Position numbers and translations under genes: made by a program. Shown here in pieces: positions 9,269-18,096 of a stretch of 64,000 nucleotides of DNA (the first letter of the stretch is position 1; each line of letters begins with the position of its first letter). Source of the DNA: an uncultured Methylomonas sp. (GTDB lineage Bacteria > Pseudomonadota > Gammaproteobacteria > Methylococcales > Methylomonadaceae); NCBI GenBank assembly GCA_936941155.1, contig CAKZJE010000048.1:1-64000 (forward strand), written 5' to 3'. The notes under the pieces are model-generated. The model did no database searches. It saw only the letters and a list, made by a program, of their open reading frames with translations, and was not told where the DNA came from.

Positions 9269-9871
9269 ATGAAAAAATCCTATTCACAATATACTGCCGA
9301 AGATTTAAACGAACTCGCTATTGAGGTAGTCAACGGACGTTTGTTTTCAGATATTGTACCCATACAGCCTAGCGAGTTATTGCTGCAATTACTGTTGATT
9401 AATCGAAGGCTACCAATGCAATCTGAAAAAGCAAAATCAGAATTGTTAATCAGTCCTGTTTTAAATGAAATATGGGCTAAGAATTCTCACGTTTTTACTT
9501 ATTTTTCTGGTTATCAATTTAACGTTGACAGTAAACGCGGTTTAAAAGGTTTTTGCGATTATATTTTAAGCACAAAATATAACGCGGTGTTTATTGAAAG
9601 TCCGATTTGTGCGATCGTTGAAGCTAAACATAATCAGGATTTAATAGATGCAGTGCCGCAATGTGGCGCAGAAATGTATGCCGCTCGTTTATTTAATCAG
9701 CAACATGGCAAAGATATTGAAAGCATTTATGGCATCGTTACAACGGGTTCTGAATGGCTGTTTTTAAAATTAACCGATAATACTTTAGTTGTGGATGAAG
9801 ACCGCTATTTTTTAAATAATTTGCCCGAATTATTAGGTTGCTGGCAAACAATGATTAATGAAATTGCATGA
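9269..9871 (+). CDS. Predicted PD-(D/E)XK nuclease-like protein
   Basis: A 200-residue protein of no named family that I recognise. The centre shows a PD-(D/E)XK-like core: GFCDYIL (D97), then CAIVEAKH (E118, K120) and a following QCGAEMYAARL helix with Q131. This resembles type I restriction HsdR N-terminal nuclease domains and many uncharacterised cyanobacterial proteins. Its last four bases overlap the truB start (ATGA), so truB translation may be coupled to it. A nuclease fold is inference from the motif; activity is unknown. Confidence 0.6.
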   Translation: MKKSYSQYTAEDLNELAIEVVNGRLFSDIVPIQPSELLLQLLLINRRLPMQSEKAKSELLISPVLNEIWAKNSHVFTYFSGYQFNVDSKRGLKGFCDYILSTKYNAVFIESPICAIVEAKHNQDLIDAVPQCGAEMYAARLFNQQHGKDIESIYGIVTTGSEWLFLKLTDNTLVVDEDRYFLNNLPELLGCWQTMINEIA

Positions 9872-10770
9872 GCAAACGCACCTCAGGGATTAATGTAAAC
9901 GGCATTATATTATTGGACAAACGCCTAGGTGTTTCTTCTAATAAAGCGTTGCAGGAAGTACGGCGATTATTCAATGCCAATAAAGCCGGACACACAGGTA
10001 GTTTAGACCCCCTAGCTACCGGATTATTGCCGCTGTGTTTTGGTGAAGCAACCAAAGTCTCTGGCATGATGCTAGACGATGACAAACGCTATCAAGTGGA
10101 AATCCAACTCGGTGTAATGACCGATACAGGCGATGCCGAAGGCCAAGTTCTCGAAACAAAACCCGTTCCCGAAATTTCAGCAGAAGCACACACCGCTTGT
10201 TTAGCGGACTTCACAGGCGAAATCGAACAAGTGCCGCCAATGTATTCTGCATTAAAACATAACGGTAAAAAACTATACGAACTCGCTCGTGAGGGTATTG
10301 AGGTTGAACGAAAGCCAAGAAAAATTACAATTTTTGAAATCAAACCACTGGATTTTTCTACGCCATTTTTAACCCTAGAAGTATTTTGCTCCAAAGGCAC
10401 TTACATTCGCTCACTCGCAGAAGATATTGGGCATTATTTCGGTTGCGGCGGCACGGTGACAAAATTGCGCCGTTTACAAGCTGGACAATTTCACTTAAGC
10501 AATGCTTATACGCTGGAACAATTAACCGCAATGAATCCAGAAACCTTGTTTTCTAGTCTCATCGCAGTGGATAAACCGCTAGAATCTATGCCCAGCGTGT
10601 TGCTTTCTGCGGAACAAGCAAAACTCATTCAGTTTGGACAAACCATCCACTTTGCATCAACAACAGAGGGCATGGTCAGACTGTATGATACAAATCTATT
10701 TTTAGGATTGGGGGAATTGCTATTAAATGGTAAACTAGCCCCTAGAAAACTATTTAATCTTAAGACCTGA
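9868..10770 (+). CDS. truB: tRNA pseudouridine(55) synthase TruB
   Basis: TruB makes pseudouridine 55 in the T-loop of tRNAs. The 300-residue product has NGIILLDKRLGVSSNKAL, the catalytic loop AGHTGSLDPLATG with D47, YSALKHNGKKLYELAREG, and CSKGTYIRSLAEDIG, with a C-terminal PUA-like part. The start overlaps the stop of the upstream nuclease-like gene by 4 bases. The TGA stop falls inside a perfect palindrome. Confidence 0.96.
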   Translation: MSKRTSGINVNGIILLDKRLGVSSNKALQEVRRLFNANKAGHTGSLDPLATGLLPLCFGEATKVSGMMLDDDKRYQVEIQLGVMTDTGDAEGQVLETKPVPEISAEAHTACLADFTGEIEQVPPMYSALKHNGKKLYELAREGIEVERKPRKITIFEIKPLDFSTPFLTLEVFCSKGTYIRSLAEDIGHYFGCGGTVTKLRRLQAGQFHLSNAYTLEQLTAMNPETLFSSLIAVDKPLESMPSVLLSAEQAKLIQFGQTIHFASTTEGMVRLYDTNLFLGLGELLLNGKLAPRKLFNLKT

Positions 10771-10795
10771 CAGGTTTTAAAAACCTGTCAGGTCT
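10763..10795. repeat. TTTTAAAA-centred palindrome, ACCTGACAGG arms
   Basis: A perfect palindrome with AGACCTGACAGG arms around TTTTAAAAA. It includes the truB stop codon (10768-10770). A second copy follows hcp at 52527-52559. It belongs to the same architectural family as the ACCTTCCAGG and GACTGCCAG palindromes of this window. Confidence 0.85.
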
Positions 10796-10852
10796 GGATT
10801 CAAAACAAACACTAAACTCCTACACCCTATTGTGGAAGTTGTGTTGTAAAGC

Positions 10853-10884
10853 ACTACCCTTTTGGTAGTTTATTTTTTATTTTA
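10853..10884 (+). terminator. Hairpin and T-rich tract upstream of rpsO
   Basis: ACTACC/GGTAGT form a 6-bp stem with a 5-base loop, followed by TTATTTTTTATTTT. It may end the truB transcript or belong to the S15 autoregulatory leader; the sequence does not decide. Confidence 0.4.
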
Positions 10885-10900
10885 TATATAGGGCTTAAAA

Positions 10901-11170
10901 ATGCCATTTACCGCAGCACAAAAAAAAGCAGTTGTAGAACAATATCGTCAATCTGAAACCGATACTGGCTCGCCAGAAGTTCAAGTTGCTTTATTAACCG
11001 CTCATATTACGCATTTAGCACCGCATTTTGCGGCGCACAAAAAAGATCACCATTCACGTCGTGGTCTGTTACGCATGGTGAATCAGCGTCGTAAAATGCT
11101 GGAATACCTGAAAAACAAAGACGTAACCCGTTACAAAGCATTGATTGCACGTTTAGGTTTGCGTAAATAA
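10901..11170 (+). CDS. rpsO: 30S ribosomal protein S15
   Basis: S15 binds 16S rRNA helices H20-H22 early in 30S assembly. The 89-residue product is full length with the hallmark [26 protein letters not shown] and RRKMLEYLK motifs. It lies between truB and pnp as in E. coli, and is followed by a strong terminator. S15 often represses its own mRNA; the 105-base leader could hold such a structure but I cannot show it. Confidence 0.98.
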   Translation: MPFTAAQKKAVVEQYRQSETDTGSPEVQVALLTAHITHLAPHFAAHKKDHHSRRGLLRMVNQRRKMLEYLKNKDVTRYKALIARLGLRK

Positions 11171-11180
11171 AACCTTGAGA

Positions 11181-11207
11181 AACGGCACTTGATAGTGCCG
11201 TTTTTTT
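11181..11207 (+). terminator. Rho-independent terminator after rpsO
   Basis: Stem AACGGCACT/AGTGCCGTT with a TGAT loop, followed by seven T. Confidence 0.9.
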
Positions 11208-11230
11208 GCATGAAGCCTATCGCCTGTTTG

Positions 11231-11258
11231 TTGACACACGAGTTATTTTTTTTAGAAT
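11231..11258 (+). promoter_or_regulatory. Promoter of pnp
   Basis: A perfect TTGACA (11231-11236) and TAGAAT (11253-11258) are 16 bases apart, about 65 bases before the pnp start and after the rpsO terminator. Confidence 0.55.
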
Positions 11259-11321
11259 ATAACCTTAACGCGATAGCAATAGAATTAAAATTTAACACAT
11301 TAACCCAAAGGAAACTTAATA

Positions 11322-13400
11322 GTGAATCCTACTAAAAAACAATTTCAGTATGGCAATCACCTTGTCACTTTAGAAACTGGCGAAATAGCCCGTCAAGCAG
11401 ACGGCGCGGTGCTAATTGATGTTGATGGTACGACTCTGCTGGTGACCGTCGTTGGTAAAAAAGAATCCAGTGGCGGCGATTTTTTTCCTTTGACGGTTAA
11501 TTATCAAGAAAAAGCTTATGCTGCCGGCAAAATTCCGGGCGGTTTTTTCAAACGTGAAGGTCGTCCTACTGAAAAAGAAACCTTAACATCACGCTTAATT
11601 GACAGACCGATTCGCCCTTTGTTTCCTGAAGGTTACAGCAATGAAGTGCAAATCGTTGCGACTGTGATGTCATTAAATCCTGAAGTTGACCCAGAAATTC
11701 CAGCGTTGTTAGGTTCTTCTGCGGCATTAGCGATTTCTGGATTACCTTTCCAAGGGCCTGTGGGCGCGGCGCAAGTAGGCTATAAAGATGGCGAATACTT
11801 ATTAAATCCAACCGTGTCTGCTTTAAAAGAGTCTGAGTTGGAATTAGTGGTTGCGGGAACTGCAACCGCTGTATTAATGGTTGAATCAGAAGCGAAATGT
11901 TTATCTGAAGAAGTGATGCTAGGCGCGGTATTGTTTGGTCACGAACAAATGCAAGTTGCCATTAGCGCGATTAATGAGTTTGCAGCAGAAGCTGGAAAAC
12001 CTGCGATTGCATGGTCAGCTCCAGAGTCTAACGTTGCTTTAGAAGCCTTGGTTTTGGCAGAAACTGAAAGCGCGATTAAAGCCGCTTATCAAATTCCTGA
12101 AAAATTAGTGCGCCAAGAAACAATGAAAGCTATTCGCGCGGCTGTTGTTGAAAAATTAACGGTTGATGATGAATACGCAGCTGCTGCAATTTGCAGTATT
12201 GTTGAAAAATTAGAATCAAAAATCGTGCGTGGCTCTATTCTGCACGATGCAAAACGGATTGACGGACGTGCTTTAGACAGCGTTAGACCGATTTCTATCA
12301 GAACCGGCGTATTGCCAAGAACACACGGTTCAGCGTTATTTACACGCGGCGAAACCCAAGCCTTAGTCGTTGCCACACTCGGCACAGCGCGTGATGCGCA
12401 AGTGATTGATGCGTTAGGCGGCGAATATAAAGAACCATTTATGCTGCATTACAACTTCCCTCCGTACTGCGTGGGTGAAACAGGTCAAGTTGGCTCGCCA
12501 AAACGTCGTGAAATTGGTCATGGTCGCTTAGCAAAACGTGGCGTACATGCAGTTTTACCGAATATGGATGAATTTCCATACACTATTCGCGTGGTTTCTG
12601 AAGTCACTGAATCAAACGGTTCAAGCTCAATGGCATCCGTGTGCGGTAGCAGTTTAGCGTTGATGGATGCTGGCGTACCTTTGCAAGCTCCGGTTGCAGG
12701 TATTGCAATGGGTTTGATTAAAGAAGGCGACGAATTTGCTGTGCTTTCCGACATCATGGGTGATGAAGATCACTTAGGTGATATGGATTTCAAGGTTGCT
12801 GGTTCAGAAAATGGCATTACCGCGCTACAAATGGACATTAAAATCAACGGTATCACCGCTGAAATTATGAAAGCTGCGTTGGAACAAGCCAAACAAGGTC
12901 GTTTGCACATTTTAGCGGAAATGAACAAAGCCTTATCTGCAACACGCGGCGAAATGTCTGATTTTGCGCCACGCATTATCACTTTCAAAATTGATCCTGC
13001 GAAAATCCGTGAAGTGATTGGTAAAGGCGGCGCAACGATTCGCAGCATTACTGAACAAACTGGCGCATCGGTTGATTTAACTGATGACGGCATTGTGAAA
13101 ATAGCTTCCGTTGATAAAGCGGCTGGCGAAGAAGCAAAACGCATTATCGAAGAAATCACCGCAGAAGTGGAAGTTGGCAAAACTTATGAAGGCAAAGTGG
13201 TTCGCTTAATGGATTTCGGTGCATTCGTGACAATTTTACCTGGCAAAGATGGTTTGGTGCATATTTCCCAAATTTCTGATGAACGTGTGGAAAAAGTTAG
13301 CGACAAATTGTCTGAAGGCGATACTGTGAAAGTTAAAGTCTTGGAAATTGATCGTCAAGGTCGTGTTAGACTGAGTATGAAAGACGTAGAAGCCGAGTAA
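11322..13400 (+). CDS. pnp: Polyribonucleotide nucleotidyltransferase (PNPase)
   Basis: PNPase is a phosphorolytic 3'-5' exoribonuclease and degradosome component. The 692-residue product has two RNase PH domains (about 1-215 and 310-540, the second with [19 protein letters not shown] in pieces and [16 protein letters not shown]), the KH domain ([14 protein letters not shown], about 565-575) and the C-terminal S1 domain (about 620-690). GTG start with AAAGGAAAC upstream. It has its own promoter and terminator. Confidence 0.97.
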   Translation: MNPTKKQFQYGNHLVTLETGEIARQADGAVLIDVDGTTLLVTVVGKKESSGGDFFPLTVNYQEKAYAAGKIPGGFFKREGRPTEKETLTSRLIDRPIRPLFPEGYSNEVQIVATVMSLNPEVDPEIPALLGSSAALAISGLPFQGPVGAAQVGYKDGEYLLNPTVSALKESELELVVAGTATAVLMVESEAKCLSEEVMLGAVLFGHEQMQVAISAINEFAAEAGKPAIAWSAPESNVALEALVLAETESAIKAAYQIPEKLVRQETMKAIRAAVVEKLTVDDEYAAAAICSIVEKLESKIVRGSILHDAKRIDGRALDSVRPISIRTGVLPRTHGSALFTRGETQALVVATLGTARDAQVIDALGGEYKEPFMLHYNFPPYCVGETGQVGSPKRREIGHGRLAKRGVHAVLPNMDEFPYTIRVVSEVTESNGSSSMASVCGSSLALMDAGVPLQAPVAGIAMGLIKEGDEFAVLSDIMGDEDHLGDMDFKVAGSENGITALQMDIKINGITAEIMKAALEQAKQGRLHILAEMNKALSATRGEMSDFAPRIITFKIDPAKIREVIGKGGATIRSITEQTGASVDLTDDGIVKIASVDKAAGEEAKRIIEEITAEVEVGKTYEGKVVRLMDFGAFVTILPGKDGLVHISQISDERVEKVSDKLSEGDTVKVKVLEIDRQGRVRLSMKDVEAE

Positions 13401-13430
13401 TTTTAACGACTTTGTTTTGAATACCATGAA

Positions 13431-13457
13431 AAAGGGTCTGCAAAGACCCTTTTTTTA
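13431..13457 (+). terminator. Rho-independent terminator after pnp
   Basis: Stem AAAGGGTCT/AGACCCTTT with a short GCAA loop, followed by a T-run. Confidence 0.9.
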
Positions 13458-13527
13458 TGCCTGTTAAAAATCAGATTTTCTTTTCCCGCTACGAAAGCGA
13501 TTTAGAGATAAATTATAGAAACTTTTT

Positions 13528-13545
13528 AAGACGACCAGTCGTCTT
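13528..13545. repeat. AAGACGACCAGTCGTCTT palindrome, copy 1
   Basis: A perfect 18-bp palindrome flanked by T/A runs. It is the first of six copies in the window (others at 15332, 33027, 37389, 44473, 44503), all intergenic. Confidence 0.85.
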
Positions 13546-13669
13546 TAAAATTTTTCGTAACCAGATTTACCGCGTTGTCACATAACCGTCAACAAAACTT
13601 CATTTTTCTGTCACAAATTCCTTTTAAACTCTAGCAGTGAATTTCACAATGTAAAAAAGGATAATAAAA

Positions 13670-14194
13670 ATGAAACTACTCTATGCTATTCACAAATATG
13701 ATGTGTTTTTATTCATGTTTCTGCTCAACACCCGCAATCATCAAATTCTGGTACAAATCAGTCGCTATATTTCCAAAACAGCCGATGGCCCGATTTATGT
13801 GTTGATAGCAGGACTGTTATATTGGCGCGAAAATCTTGAAAATCCTCTCTTACAAGCCATGCTATGGGCATTTTTAATTGAAAGACCGATTTATTTTGTC
13901 TTAAAAAATGGTTTTAAACGCAACCGCCCGCAAATAGCCTTGCAAAACTTTCGCAGTTTTATTACGCCTTCAGACAAATTTAGCTTTCCATCAGGACATA
14001 CCTCCGCTGCGTTTATGATGGCAACCTTAATCGGCTATTTTTTTCCGCTGCTTTTTATTCCCTTATATAGCTGGGCGGTGTTAGTAGGCTGCTCGCGCGT
14101 TATGTTAGGCGTTCATTTTCCCACCGACACGTTGGTCGGGGCATTATTAGGTGTTAGCACCGCAATTTTTAGTTTGCAACAGGTTGTGTTATGA
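13670..14194 (+). CDS. PAP2-family membrane phosphatase
   Basis: A 174-residue membrane protein with the acid phosphatase/PAP2 signature: KNGFKRNRP, PSGHTSAAF and SRVMLGVHFPTD. These three motifs carry the Lys/Arg, His and Arg/His/Asp active-site residues of lipid phosphate phosphatases such as PgpB or BacA-type undecaprenyl-diphosphatases. Several hydrophobic helices surround them. GGATAATAAAA precedes the start. It overlaps the following glycosyltransferase by 4 bases, so the pair may act on the same lipid or sugar-lipid; the substrate is unknown. Confidence 0.88.
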   Translation: MKLLYAIHKYDVFLFMFLLNTRNHQILVQISRYISKTADGPIYVLIAGLLYWRENLENPLLQAMLWAFLIERPIYFVLKNGFKRNRPQIALQNFRSFITPSDKFSFPSGHTSAAFMMATLIGYFFPLLFIPLYSWAVLVGCSRVMLGVHFPTDTLVGALLGVSTAIFSLQQVVL

Positions 14195-15246
14195 AAATAT
14201 TTTATGGAGTACAAGGCACAGGCAACGGACACATTACCCGCGCTCGTGTTATGGCAAAAGCATTGGCTGCTGCTGGCATGGATGTAACTTATCAATTTAC
14301 TGGACGACCTGCGGACAAATATTTTGATATGGAAATCTTTAACGGCTATCAATTGCGTGATGGTTTAACTTTTAACACGCACAATGGAAAAGTCAGCTAT
14401 TTAAAAACAGCGCGTGATGCCAAATTAATCACGTTCATTAAAGATGTGAAATCATTAGATTTGAGCGGCTATGATTTGATTTTAAGTGATTATGAACCGG
14501 TCACTTCGTGGGCGGCTAAACAACAAAAGAAAACCATTTTAGGGATTGGACATCAATACGCATTTAGACACAATGTGCCGAAAAAAGGACATGACCCATT
14601 GGCAGATTTTGTGATGAATAATTTTGCGCCTACTGAGCGCAATGTCGGATTGCATTGGCATCATTTTGGACAACCGATTTTGCCGCCGATTATTGATTTA
14701 TCAAAGCATTCTAAACCCGCTATTAAAAATAAAATTGTGGTTTATTTGCCGTTTGAAGATCAAAACGAAGTGATTCGCCATTTAGCATCATTTGAAAATT
14801 TTAATTTTCATTGCTATGCCTCAGATGTTGTAAGCTCTGAATATGCGCATATTATTTGTCATCCATTATCGCGGGAAAATTTTCAGAAAGATTTGCTTGA
14901 TTGTGTTGGCGTGATTGGCAATGCAGGTTTTGAATTATCCAGTGAAGCGTTACAGTTGGGGAAAAAACTACTGATAAAACCACTGCATAAGCAAATGGAG
15001 CAAATTTCAAACGCTGCTGCTTTGCAACAATTAGGTTATGGTCATGTGATGGATGATTTGGATGTGGCTGCCATTGAGCGTTGGTTGGATGATGTGAATG
15101 CGGTGCAGGTGACGTTCCCGAATGTTGCGGAAATTTTGGTGTCATGGGTACAAGATGGAATGCCGGCGATGGACGCAGATTTTTTTGCAGAGGTTTGGAA
15201 TAAAGTTGATGTGCTGCATATTCAGCATAATGGCATGAATGCTTAA
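14191..15246 (+). CDS. MJ1255/VC2487-family glycosyltransferase
   Basis: A 351-residue protein with a MurG/UGT-like two-domain shape. The N-terminus (FYGVQGTGNGHITRARVMAK) matches the MJ1255/VC2487 family. A conserved SDYEPVTSWAAK follows near residue 99, and the C-terminal donor-binding half has GNAGFELSSEALQLGKKLLIKP. Related proteins are annotated as putative glycosyltransferases without a proven acceptor. It is coupled to the upstream PAP2 phosphatase by a 4-base overlap, which points to envelope lipid or polysaccharide work. Confidence 0.82.
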   Translation: MKIFYGVQGTGNGHITRARVMAKALAAAGMDVTYQFTGRPADKYFDMEIFNGYQLRDGLTFNTHNGKVSYLKTARDAKLITFIKDVKSLDLSGYDLILSDYEPVTSWAAKQQKKTILGIGHQYAFRHNVPKKGHDPLADFVMNNFAPTERNVGLHWHHFGQPILPPIIDLSKHSKPAIKNKIVVYLPFEDQNEVIRHLASFENFNFHCYASDVVSSEYAHIICHPLSRENFQKDLLDCVGVIGNAGFELSSEALQLGKKLLIKPLHKQMEQISNAAALQQLGYGHVMDDLDVAAIERWLDDVNAVQVTFPNVAEILVSWVQDGMPAMDADFFAEVWNKVDVLHIQHNGMNA

Positions 15247-15267
15247 TCTGTGCAGGCATGTATAAAA

Positions 15268-15298
15268 AACCTTCCAGGTTTTAAAAACCTGGAAGGTT
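15268..15298. repeat. TTTTAAAA-centred palindrome, ACCTTCCAGG arms
   Basis: A perfect palindrome, AACCTTCCAGG arms around TTTTAAAAA, just after the glycosyltransferase gene. The same palindrome lies inside smc at 22301-22331, and a decayed copy is at 37296-37326. Confidence 0.85.
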
Positions 15299-15331
15299 TA
15301 GCTGTTTATTTCAATCATCTAAAAATTTTCC

Positions 15332-15349
15332 AAGACGACCAGTCGTCTT
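15332..15349. repeat. AAGACGACCAGTCGTCTT palindrome, copy 2
   Basis: This copy is the centre of a longer palindrome, with AAAATTTT-type flanks on both sides (about 15321-15359). Confidence 0.85.
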
Positions 15350-15402
15350 GAAAATTTTTCTCACTTAAGTGGGTACGAAACAACTTATGCAGGTTTATTT
15401 TG

Positions 15403-15449
15403 TGTAGGTGCGGATTTATCCGCACTGTGCGAATGAATTCGCACCTACA
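15403..15449. repeat. TGTAGGTGCG...CGCACCTACA inverted repeat
   Basis: Ten-base perfect ends enclose two nested hairpins (GCGGATTTATCCGC and GCGAATGAATTCGC). This is a dispersed-hairpin type found between genes in many Proteobacteria. Confidence 0.7.
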
Positions 15450-15503
15450 GTTGTTGAGCTTATTTTATACACGTTCCCTTAACTAAAATACGTTTTAAAG
15501 TTT

Positions 15504-15698
15504 TTAGCTTGCCGCAATATTCCAATAGCCCAGATGTAATTGCCTGCGACTTTCAACTTCAATAAGCACTAAGTCGCGTTGCTGTTGATCCAGTTGTTGC
15601 CACGCACAAATTTCGTCTAGTGTTCGAAAGCAACCTAAGCAAATATTTTGTTCGTTTAAACAACATCTTCTAACGCAAGGTGATGAAATGGTAGTCAT
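15504..15698 (-). CDS. DUF1289 cysteine-rich protein
   Basis: A 64-residue protein of the DUF1289 family. The N-terminus is SPCVRRCCLNEQNICLGCFR, with four spaced Cys (C8, C12, C20, C23) that could bind a metal or Fe-S centre, followed by the usual TLDEICAWQQLDQQQR helix. The function is unknown. It lies 20 bases downstream of the MASE3 kinase gene on the same strand. Confidence 0.8.
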   Translation of the reverse strand: MTTISSPCVRRCCLNEQNICLGCFRTLDEICAWQQLDQQQRDLVLIEVESRRQLHLGYWNIAAS

Positions 15699-15718
15699 TT
15701 TTTAATCCTAGAATAAAG

Positions 15719-18058
15719 TTAGAAATGATTTGCACAGTTAAGTAATTTTATAATTTGATCGAATTGATATTGTTGCTCCAGTCGATATAAAACTTCTGCA
15801 ATATCAGCCGATGCGTGCTGAATTTGGTTAATCACAAGCTCCGTTTCTTCCATATCCAAACGTGAGGCAGCATCGTGAAGTTGTTGTCGTAAGTTAATCG
15901 GCAATTGCGCCAACATTTCAGGCGTAATTTCTTGCTTAGGCGACACTTGCACGTTAGGAATGTCTCGATAAATAAATTTAACCTTTAAACACGACATTAA
16001 GGTCGCAAACAATTCTGGCGCGTGAAAAGGCTTATGTAAAATGGCATCACAGCCAGCGGCAACAATTTTTTGATGTTCTTCCTCAAAAGCACTGGCGGTT
16101 AGTGCAATAATTTTAACCTGATCGCCGCCGGCTAATTGCCGAATTTTTTCAGTGGCTTCATAACCGTTCATCATCGGCATGTGCATATCCATCCAAATTA
16201 AATGCGGTTGCCATTCTTGAAACACGCTAATCGCTTCTGCGCCATTGCTTGCTTCACGAATTTGAAAACCGACTTCGGTGAGAATTTTAAACAACAATAA
16301 GCGATTATCGGCGTTGTCATCCACCACTAACAATCGCCAGACAGGTTGCTGTGGCGCAAGGCATTTAATGGGATTCCAATCTTCTTTAACGGTAATGTCA
16401 TCGGTTTTGGCAATAAAAACGGGTAATTCAATTTCAAAAGTTGAACCGACTCCTAACACACTACTAACCGTAATTCGCCCTTCCATCAATTCCACTAACG
16501 ATTTGGAAATCACCAATCCCAAGCCTGAGCCGTCTGAGTTAGCAGGATTTAATTGCACAAAGGGCTGAAACAAATCGCCCAACTTTTCTTTTTCAATACC
16601 CGCGCCGCTATCAACAATTTCAATATGCAGCATTATCATGCCATCAGTCGGCATGGCACGAAAATTCATCCGTAAAATAATTCCGCCTTCTTCGGTAAAT
16701 TTAATCGCATTACTTAACAAATTAATCAGAATTTGCCGCAGTTTGCTGTTATCGGCTTTCACATATTGCGGAATATCTGGGGCAATTTCCAATCTGAAAT
16801 TTAATTTTTTCTCCTGTGTGCGCAGGTGAATCATTTCATTCATTTCATCAAGCAGCTTGCGCAAATCAAAGGTTTGAATATTCAGTTCAAATCGTCCGGC
16901 TTCAATTTTGGAAATGTCCAATATATCGTTAATCATGCTGAGCAAATAAGCACCACTCCGATTAATAATCCCCAGCGTTTGTTTTTGCGTGGCAGTTGTG
17001 GTTTCGTCGCGACTCATTAATTCAGAAAAACCTAAAATCGCATTCAGTGGTGTACGCAATTCATGGCTCATGGTCGCGATAAACATGCTTTTGCTGGAAT
17101 TAGCCGCTTCTGCAAGGATTTTTGCCCGTTCCAGCTCCTGAGTACGTCGCATCACCAGTTCTTCCAAATGTTCACGATAACGAGCTAATTCTGATTCAGA
17201 TAATTCCCGCTCAGTCATTTCCTTGCGCAATTGGTTGTTAATACGGGCAAGTGCAAGATACGGTTGTTTGACGGCTGTGGTAAATAAACTCTTATAAATC
17301 AAATAAAAAGCGACAATTTTATATAAATGTCCAATCACATTATAAGAATCAAAAACACTTTTATAACCTGCAAAAATAGCTTCGCTGAACATGCACATCA
17401 CAAACGCACTGATAAAATAAATCAGTTGTTGATTTTTGGTTTTTAGCATTCGTTGCCAATACGCTGCCATACTGAGACACAGCAAAAAAATAATAAAATA
17501 CTCGCAATTTTTTTTAAACTCAGTCAAACCAATCCCTTCCTCAATCGTGATAGGAAGATACTGTGGAAAAAAAGTGACGCTGGAAAAAACCGCTATCGGA
17601 ATCGCAAGATTCAGAGCTAACAAGCTGTTTTTTGTGAGATAAACACAGCGGCAATTGGGATAAACGTAAGCACTGGCTAAAAAAGTGATTGCCATATACA
17701 GGCGGGCGGCTGTCCAGTATTGGGTTGATTTAAGAGCTGAATTAGGGGTGATAAAGTCTGGCATTCCTGAATAACCAAAAGTGTGCATCAGGTCTAATAA
17801 GCCGATGCCGAAAAAAATCGCTCCTAAAAATAGGCTATGGCGATTTTTTGATTGTTCGTAGGCGTACCAGCCAATTCCGAAAATTGAAAACGAGACAACA
17901 ATGCTAAAAAATTCGGCTATGTTGTGAAAAACCAGATAAGAGGAAACTTCCATCACCGAATAAAGCCGTTGCCGAAACAATTCGATGAGCAAAAAGGGCA
18001 GCAGGGCGGCTACAAAGACTCGAATAATGTATTTGAAAAGAAAAGATGAGTTAAGCAT
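15719..18058 (-). CDS. Hybrid histidine kinase with MASE3 sensor
   Basis: A 779-residue membrane kinase. Residues about 10-270 form a seven-helix MASE3-type sensor (NIAEFFSIVVSFSIFGIGW, FFGIGLLDLMHTFGYSGM). A coiled-coil linker leads to HisKA with the phospho-His H332 in TMSHELRTPLNAILGF, then HATPase_c with GSGLGLVISKSLVE, and a C-terminal receiver with phospho-acceptor D624 in LIWMDMHMPMMNG. A helical tail of about 90 residues follows. The ligand is unknown. It lies next to a second kinase (18097-19905) whose kinase, receiver and tail are clearly paralogous, but whose sensor differs. Confidence 0.92.
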   Translation of the reverse strand: MLNSSFLFKYIIRVFVAALLPFLLIELFRQRLYSVMEVSSYLVFHNIAEFFSIVVSFSIFGIGWYAYEQSKNRHSLFLGAIFFGIGLLDLMHTFGYSGMPDFITPNSALKSTQYWTAARLYMAITFLASAYVYPNCRCVYLTKNSLLALNLAIPIAVFSSVTFFPQYLPITIEEGIGLTEFKKNCEYFIIFLLCLSMAAYWQRMLKTKNQQLIYFISAFVMCMFSEAIFAGYKSVFDSYNVIGHLYKIVAFYLIYKSLFTTAVKQPYLALARINNQLRKEMTERELSESELARYREHLEELVMRRTQELERAKILAEAANSSKSMFIATMSHELRTPLNAILGFSELMSRDETTTATQKQTLGIINRSGAYLLSMINDILDISKIEAGRFELNIQTFDLRKLLDEMNEMIHLRTQEKKLNFRLEIAPDIPQYVKADNSKLRQILINLLSNAIKFTEEGGIILRMNFRAMPTDGMIMLHIEIVDSGAGIEKEKLGDLFQPFVQLNPANSDGSGLGLVISKSLVELMEGRITVSSVLGVGSTFEIELPVFIAKTDDITVKEDWNPIKCLAPQQPVWRLLVVDDNADNRLLLFKILTEVGFQIREASNGAEAISVFQEWQPHLIWMDMHMPMMNGYEATEKIRQLAGGDQVKIIALTASAFEEEHQKIVAAGCDAILHKPFHAPELFATLMSCLKVKFIYRDIPNVQVSPKQEITPEMLAQLPINLRQQLHDAASRLDMEETELVINQIQHASADIAEVLYRLEQQYQFDQIIKLLNCANHF

Positions 18059-18096
18059 ACGGGCTGTCCCTTTACATGAGTGGGTAAGTTTGCTTA

